A model generated the notes under the pieces. It worked only from the letters and a program-made list of their open reading frames with translations, was not told where the DNA came from and searched no databases. Shown one piece after another: positions 58,615 to 64,000 of a DNA stretch of 64,000 nucleotides; the first letter of the stretch is position 1, and each line of letters starts with the position of its first letter. The DNA lies in the NCBI RefSeq assembly GCF_027483985.1, contig NZ_JAIXTJ010000034.1, forward strand, positions 62,001-126,000, read 5' to 3'. The DNA is from Flavobacterium sp. Lineage in GTDB: Bacteria > Bacteroidota > Bacteroidia > Flavobacteriales > Flavobacteriaceae. Both the position numbers and the translations under genes were made by a program.

Positions 58615-61600
58615 TTTTTTCATTTATAATAACGCTATTCTTTAATTTTATTTTCAAGAATAAAGCGGCATTATTTTTTAAGATGTTTTTTATTGTGAAT
58701 TCAGTAGCATCAATATTTTTATACTCACCTAAATTTCTTCCCAACAGGTCATAAATTGTTATTGAATTAATCATTTCAAACGAGGAACGAATGATTATAT
58801 TTTCGTTGGTTACAACTTTAATTGTATTAGAATACAAATGTTGATCATTATTTAACGCGCCGTTCAAATAAACGATTTTAAAGCGATTATTTAATGTGCC
58901 GCTTTGCGAGCTAAAACGATAAGGTGCCCCTTTTAAATCGTGTATGATATCAAGTTCTTTATCTTTTAAATAAACATTTTGAGTAGTAAAAATTCCGTCT
59001 AATCCACCAATTCCAATGTTGTAGCTGCCTGAATTTTGAACGTGAATTCCAATAGGAACTTCATCATAAATATCAAAAGGAAGTTGTCGTCCCTGAATTA
59101 AAAATTTATCAGAATCAATTAAAGTGTAAATCGACATAGCACCAGTTTTCAGGGTTTGACTATCAAAATAACTGTCTCTTGCCATAGTTGCTCCTTCAAT
59201 GTAACCAAATAAGGTTCTGTCCGATTGATTAGATGAGCTAATTAAATCCAACCAAATTCTATTTCTTTCCAAGTTGTTTACATCAATTGGACTGTTTGTG
59301 CTTGTCAATGCATTATTCAACCTGTAAAATAAACTGTTGTCATAAGAAGCGTTTCTTAAACTATTGTTGAATGTTACAGTGTCTGAACCTGCTGGTCCAT
59401 CTATCATTTGAACAAAAAATCCTTGGCCTGCTCCAATAAACAAATCGGATGCTGCTGCTGGACAGCAACTTGTTCCCGTAAAATTATAAGTTAAGTAATC
59501 ACCAGGATTGTAGTTGTATAGATAACTATTATAGAAAGGGCTTGCCATTATTGATGGCAATGTTCCATGTGTCCACAGTTTGATGTTTCCTATAATTTTA
59601 GTATTGTTATTAAAAAGAAATTGACTTCCTCTAATTGCCGATGGATATGGATTTCCTATAAGATTCCAGTTGTCACTAAAATTTGTTATTTCTGTTCCAT
59701 TTGTTCCTTGATGGTACACAGTATTTTGGTCAGAACCTCTAGAAATTGTATAGTTGATAACTCCGTTGTTTGGAACTCCAATAAAAGTTCCGTTTAATGG
59801 CGCAGGAATTGTTGAACTAAACGAGCTTGGACCTCTAACGATATAGCCTTTAGCTGGTAACATTGTATCGCCATTGGCAACTTCCCAATTTCCTTGTCCT
59901 CCATTCGTATTTGGAATTGTTGGATTCCATCGCCAAATTGGACCCGGAATTAATGGCGAAATAATATTATTTACATTAAAGTTTGAAACTGGTGAAGACC
60001 AATAAACATAATCTAAACTTCTTATATTATTAGCGGTTCTTCTGTAAGTAATATTTCCTGTATTTGTTGCATTATTTATTTGAATCAAACTAGCAGTATT
60101 ATTTATAGTAAATGAACCGGAAGCTTGAACATTGACCCAATCGGTAACGGTGATGTTATTTGTTGAGTTTATTGTTAATGCAGCTCCATTTAATACTGAC
60201 AATGTTCCTGCAAGTCCGTTATAATTTGTACCGGAAATAATCGGATTATTTGGTGTTATAGGAATTACAACGCAATCACTTCCATTTGGTATTCCTGTTG
60301 GTGTCCAATTGTTAGCTTTATTCCAATCACTGTCGATTGAGCCATTCCAAGCCTTTCTATCACTAACTGTTATAGTTGTGGTGTCCGTTAAATCTAATAT
60401 TGTGCCATTGCAAAAGGTGTATGTTACTCTCGCAGTATAATTAGTAGTTGCTGTTGGACAAACGTTAATCGAAGCCGTGTTACCGACAATTGGACCTGTA
60501 GTTCCGTTGCCTTCATACCAAGTAATTGTTGTTATTGATGTTCCCGATGGTATAAAACGCCAAGCTTCGTTGGTAGTTGTCCAATCTGTACTTGTTGAAT
60601 TTCGATTGGGTGCAACTGTTGCTAGTGAGCCTGTTGAATTTTGTACACCAACAACGGCATTACCTGAGTTCCAAGTAGAACAAACTCTTTTCTCCTTCAT
60701 ATACACTTCAATGATATTTGTATTTTCATACAAGACAATCATTCCAGTATAAAGTAATGAATTACAAGTTGATGAAAACATTGGAATTTCATTCCAAGAG
60801 GCAACTAAAGCACGACAACCCGAACTTAAAGTCACCAATTCCCAACCAACTTCTCCGCCTTTACTAGGATCAATATCGTGATAAGCACCAAAAATACTGT
60901 TTAAAAATAATGAGGTACTTGGTAAGTCATTTGTGAAAGACCAATTAGAGTAACCTCCGGGAGTATTACTCGTTTGATCAAAAGTGATAACGCCATTAGA
61001 ACCTATTAAGCACCGATTATAAGTGTTGCCATAATAACAAAAATTAAATGGCAAGGAAATAGTTGGAGACCATACATCATCGACGCTAATACTTACGGAG
61101 TTTTGAAGACATCCAAATTGATAAGGCGGTGAATAAGGTATGGACTGAACCGTATAGCTAGTAGTTTGTCCGAGTGGAATAAAAGTGGCTTCCAAATTAG
61201 TGCATGTTGAAGTAGAACAATCTAAAATTGGATTAGGATCTGCTCCGTTCAAGCCCAAACCTCCAGCAACATTTGTTGGACATCCTAGGCTAGATAAACC
61301 AATTCCATTTCCAGGAGAGCAAGGTGTAGTGACGCAAATAGCAAAAGTTCCTTGTCCGCCGCCATTACCATTGCTATAAACTCTAATGGTATAAGTTGCG
61401 CCAATAGTTAGTCCGGTTAAAGTTGTTGTTTCAATGTTTGCTCCAGTAGTGTTGTTTATGCAGGCAATATTTGAAAGACTTCCGCAAACGCCGCTAAAAA
61501 CTTGAAAGACTGCATTGTTTAGGGTGTTTGGTGTAATAGTTATTGTATGACTAGCATCAGTTGCAATAAATTGATACCACACATCATCATCAGCGGATCC

Positions 61601-63994
61601 AACGCATCCAGCTTGAGATAAAGTTGCTCCAAGAGTAGTACCTGTCATATTCACGGTACAGGTTATAGTTGGATTTACTGTAAGAGCTTGTGCGGTAAAA
61701 CAATCATCATTTGAAGGTGGAATTGGACTTGATACACAAATTCCAAAAGTTCCATTATTGTCGTTTCCATATTCCCAGAATCTAATATAAATGGTTTGTC
61801 CTGGTGTAAGTCCGGTTAAAGTTAAAGAAGGCATAGCACCATTTATACTTGAGTCATCATCACAGCCTAAAACACTAAAACTTCCGCACGAACCTGAATA
61901 AACTTCTATGCCACCATCAAAAATAACACCTGTTTGAGAGTCAATGGTTATTATGCCGTTTGGTGGTACAATTGTGGTAAACCATACATCTCCTCCAGCA
62001 TAACTTGAGCATCCAGGTAAAGGTGCTCCTAAACTCGCCGTCGCTGCAGCGTTTGTATAGTTTGAATAAGAACAAATTGCATTTACAGTTAACGGAATAG
62101 CATTATTACACTCATCATTTATTGGTGGAGTCAAAGGACAATTTAATATAAAACTAATACTTCCACCTAAGGAACTCTCAGGATCAATTAGCAGATAGTA
62201 TTGTAAACCAGCGGTTAATGTGAAGCTTGGGCTAGTTGAAGTTCCAGATAAGTCGTCTATACATGTCCATCCAACACCATTACATCCTAGGGAAGCTAAT
62301 TTATATTGATAGTCTATAAAAGCAAATGAACCAAGTTGACTGATGGTGTAGTTTCCTGTTACTGTTGGTGTGAACGTAAAAATTTGCTCGTTTCCAGGAG
62401 TTGACCAACCACAAGCAGAAGTTGGGTATAGTCCTGTTCCTGCTGGTATTGTTGCGTTTATTGTAGTACCACAATTGGTGATATTTGTAATTGCAGAACA
62501 AGGATTTATTATAGCGGTACAAGATCTTGAAATTGTAAAAGTTCCAGTTGTTGTGCTGCCTGCTAGATAATGTGCAACATATACATAATAAGTAACTCCA
62601 TTTGTTGTTGCAAATGTATAGGTTTCTGTACCATTCGATAAAGCAGCATCTTGACATGTTATGTTTGTTAAGGTTCCACATGATCCGCTTGAGATTGACA
62701 TTTCTATATCAAAGCTGGTTGTTGTTGCTGAAATGGTGGTGTTGTTTCCGTCACCAATAAAAGTGTACCAAACTCCAAAATCAGCCATACTACAACCAGA
62801 GTTATTAACAATGTTACTAGTATTTACCGTTGTTCCAGCTAAATTAGTTGTGGAACAAGGTAGGTTGGTAGCGTTATTGCATAAATTGTTAGAAGGTGGC
62901 GGAGGCGGTGATGTAACGCAAATTGAAAAAGTTCCTTGTCCGGTGCCATTTGCATTACTAAAAATTCTTACAAAATAAGTGGAACCAATTGTAAGGCCAC
63001 TCAAAATAGTGGTTTCTGCATTTGTTCCTGTAGTGTCGTTGATACAACTTATGCTTGTTAGGCTTGGACATGTGCCATTAAAGACTTGGAACACTGCATT
63101 GGTTAATGTTGTTGGTGTAACTGTAACAGCGTGAAAGGTATTGGTTGCAGTAAAACTATACCAAACATCATCATCTGCAGTTCCTGTGCAGCCAGCCAAT
63201 GATTGTGTTGCTCCAATAGTTGTGCCTGTTATTGAAGTGGTACAAGTTGTGGATGTACTGACTGGTAAAGAAATGGCTCCAGTACAATCATTATTCGATG
63301 GTGCAACAATTGCTGCCGAGGTTAGAGAAATGGAATCAACTCCTGCTGGCGGATTTGTACCAAGACTTCCGTCATTTGCCCATTCAAAAACCAATCTAAA
63401 TGTTGTACCCGCATAAGTTGTTGGTAAATTAAAACTTGCGTTTACCCAAGAACCTTGCAGATTATAATTAGTTGCTCCAACTTGAATTCTTCCTGTTGGT
63501 GCAGTTCCTGCCGGAGTTATTTCTGTACCGTATGCTGGAGTAATAGTAGTTGGCATAAGCCATACTCTTAATCGGTCGAGTGTTGTTTCTCCTTGACCAA
63601 TCCAATTAAAAGATAATAAGATGTCAGTCTCTCCGGCAGGTATTGTTACATTTCTATAAAAGTGCGACACTCTTGCGGTTCCGAATCCATAAGTATGTGG
63701 TGGAACGGCTGTTGCATTATTAGTAATATAAGCACATCTTGAGCCCGAAAATCCTACAGTAGCACCAGAGTTACAAACCCATTGGTTTCTTCCAGTTTGA
63801 GCAGGATTGTTGTTGGTCCATCCGTTTGATAAAAAAGTAGTACCAGTTTCAAAACCACCATCGCCAGTTGGAGAAATAAGTGTAGTTTGAGAATGAATTT
63901 GAAAAGTCAAAAAAAACATAACCAAGTTAATTAAAAATAATCTATTTTTTTTGTTTACATTTTTTTTTAATAGAAGAGGTAATGTTATTCCCAT
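58604..63994 (-). CDS. Giant T9SS-secreted surface protein with repeated Cys-containing modules
   Basis: 1796 aa if the start is ATG 63994, only 6 nt inside the window edge; a start further upstream cannot be excluded. Signal peptide at about 14-36 (FLINLVMFFLTFQIHSQ). An N-terminal beta domain at about 38-230 is followed by about five modules of 120-140 aa beginning NNDC/NNLC/NDEC and containing DDVWYSFTA and Cys pairs (about 233-890), then a nidogen-like region (about 950-1190), spacer domains and a C-terminal sorting domain resembling T9SS type C (ITIYDLLGRNLGEYKNID, ending VIINEKIIF). Likely surface-exposed adhesin or part of the gliding/attachment surface layer. Confidence 0.87.
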   Translation of the reverse strand: MGITLPLLLKKNVNKKNRLFLINLVMFFLTFQIHSQTTLISPTGDGGFETGTTFLSNGWTNNNPAQTGRNQWVCNSGATVGFSGSRCAYITNNATAVPPHTYGFGTARVSHFYRNVTIPAGETDILLSFNWIGQGETTLDRLRVWLMPTTITPAYGTEITPAGTAPTGRIQVGATNYNLQGSWVNASFNLPTTYAGTTFRLVFEWANDGSLGTNPPAGVDSISLTSAAIVAPSNNDCTGAISLPVSTSTTCTTSITGTTIGATQSLAGCTGTADDDVWYSFTATNTFHAVTVTPTTLTNAVFQVFNGTCPSLTSISCINDTTGTNAETTILSGLTIGSTYFVRIFSNANGTGQGTFSICVTSPPPPPSNNLCNNATNLPCSTTNLAGTTVNTSNIVNNSGCSMADFGVWYTFIGDGNNTTISATTTSFDIEMSISSGSCGTLTNITCQDAALSNGTETYTFATTNGVTYYVYVAHYLAGSTTTGTFTISRSCTAIINPCSAITNITNCGTTINATIPAGTGLYPTSACGWSTPGNEQIFTFTPTVTGNYTISQLGSFAFIDYQYKLASLGCNGVGWTCIDDLSGTSTSPSFTLTAGLQYYLLIDPESSLGGSISFILNCPLTPPINDECNNAIPLTVNAICSYSNYTNAAATASLGAPLPGCSSYAGGDVWFTTIVPPNGIITIDSQTGVIFDGGIEVYSGSCGSFSVLGCDDDSSINGAMPSLTLTGLTPGQTIYIRFWEYGNDNNGTFGICVSSPIPPSNDDCFTAQALTVNPTITCTVNMTGTTLGATLSQAGCVGSADDDVWYQFIATDASHTITITPNTLNNAVFQVFSGVCGSLSNIACINNTTGANIETTTLTGLTIGATYTIRVYSNGNGGGQGTFAICVTTPCSPGNGIGLSSLGCPTNVAGGLGLNGADPNPILDCSTSTCTNLEATFIPLGQTTSYTVQSIPYSPPYQFGCLQNSVSISVDDVWSPTISLPFNFCYYGNTYNRCLIGSNGVITFDQTSNTPGGYSNWSFTNDLPSTSLFLNSIFGAYHDIDPSKGGEVGWELVTLSSGCRALVASWNEIPMFSSTCNSLLYTGMIVLYENTNIIEVYMKEKRVCSTWNSGNAVVGVQNSTGSLATVAPNRNSTSTDWTTTNEAWRFIPSGTSITTITWYEGNGTTGPIVGNTASINVCPTATTNYTARVTYTFCNGTILDLTDTTTITVSDRKAWNGSIDSDWNKANNWTPTGIPNGSDCVVIPITPNNPIISGTNYNGLAGTLSVLNGAALTINSTNNITVTDWVNVQASGSFTINNTASLIQINNATNTGNITYRRTANNIRSLDYVYWSSPVSNFNVNNIISPLIPGPIWRWNPTIPNTNGGQGNWEVANGDTMLPAKGYIVRGPSSFSSTIPAPLNGTFIGVPNNGVINYTISRGSDQNTVYHQGTNGTEITNFSDNWNLIGNPYPSAIRGSQFLFNNNTKIIGNIKLWTHGTLPSIMASPFYNSYLYNYNPGDYLTYNFTGTSCCPAAASDLFIGAGQGFFVQMIDGPAGSDTVTFNNSLRNASYDNSLFYRLNNALTSTNSPIDVNNLERNRIWLDLISSSNQSDRTLFGYIEGATMARDSYFDSQTLKTGAMSIYTLIDSDKFLIQGRQLPFDIYDEVPIGIHVQNSGSYNIGIGGLDGIFTTQNVYLKDKELDIIHDLKGAPYRFSSQSGTLNNRFKIVYLNGALNNDQHLYSNTIKVVTNENIIIRSSFEMINSITIYDLLGRNLGEYKNIDATEFTIKNILKNNAALFLKIKLKNSVIINEKIIF

Positions 63995-64000
63995 ATTTTT

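Noticed and set aside
62301..62681. 126-codon frame on the minus strand inside the giant T9SS gene
   Set aside because: It is an alternate phase of Thr/Asn-rich repeats; no start context or domain.

Overview
The window looks like chromosome of a Flavobacterium-type member of the Bacteroidota. It is AT-rich and gene-dense, carries several exact TAnnTTTG -7 promoter boxes, lacks Shine-Dalgarno leaders, encodes two type IX secretion (T9SS) cargo proteins with C-terminal sorting domains, and has ExbB-ExbD-ExbD-TonB and GldL-like proteins. I saw no tRNA, rRNA, CRISPR array, transposase or phage gene.

Layout. 1-1393: cut-off HerA-like ATPase. 1780-7604: energy-transduction operon exbB-exbD-exbD-tonB, a small membrane protein, a PstS-like lipoprotein and a TPR protein with an in-frame TGA before its tail. 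7735-10515: outer-membrane beta-barrel protein. 14184-10582 (minus): M23 peptidase, MerR regulator, GldL-like protein, LemA and two TPM proteins in one run. 14307-21101: SRPBCC protein, alaS, a lipoprotein, RidA and an ABC exporter. 21102-36138: secreted and envelope proteins around a two-component system (two paralogous TPR histidine kinases and a LuxR-type regulator), then a formylglycine-enzyme-like secreted protein and a T9SS Ig-repeat adhesin. 36680-54901: a TetR regulator and an amino-acid catabolic block, with phenylacetate genes paaE-A-B-C-D-G-(four-helix protein)-H-I-J-Z, a further crotonase and a PaaY-like protein, then branched-chain 2-oxoacid dehydrogenase E2, ilvE and fused E1. 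54902-58614: repeats, a DUF4136 lipoprotein, hutU and two small genes. 58604-63994: a giant T9SS protein.

How the genes work together. The paa genes convert phenylacetyl-CoA to acetyl-CoA and succinyl-CoA. With the branched-chain dehydrogenase, ilvE and hutU the right half is an amino-acid degradation zone (Phe, Val/Leu/Ile, His). PaaK (the CoA ligase) and dihydrolipoamide dehydrogenase (E3) are not in the window.

Two patterns are not explained by ordinary gene content. (1) Most gaps in the catabolic block are filled by heptad-phased repeats: a short seed recurs every 7 nt in one arm (for example GATTnnn) and its reverse complement recurs every 7 nt in a second arm (AATCnnn) that runs up to the next start codon. 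Several seeds (GATT, TAGG, AGA, AGT, AGC, CAACCGA) follow the same rule, and two arrays lie inside coding sequence, where 3 x 7 nt makes heptapeptide repeats. (2) Three promoter regions around the two-component system share AAATACG-N8-CGTATT followed, at the same 20-nt spacing, by a -7-like box, which suggests a local regulon. An 18-bp perfect palindrome just downstream of the paaE -7 box is a strong candidate operator for the TetR protein.
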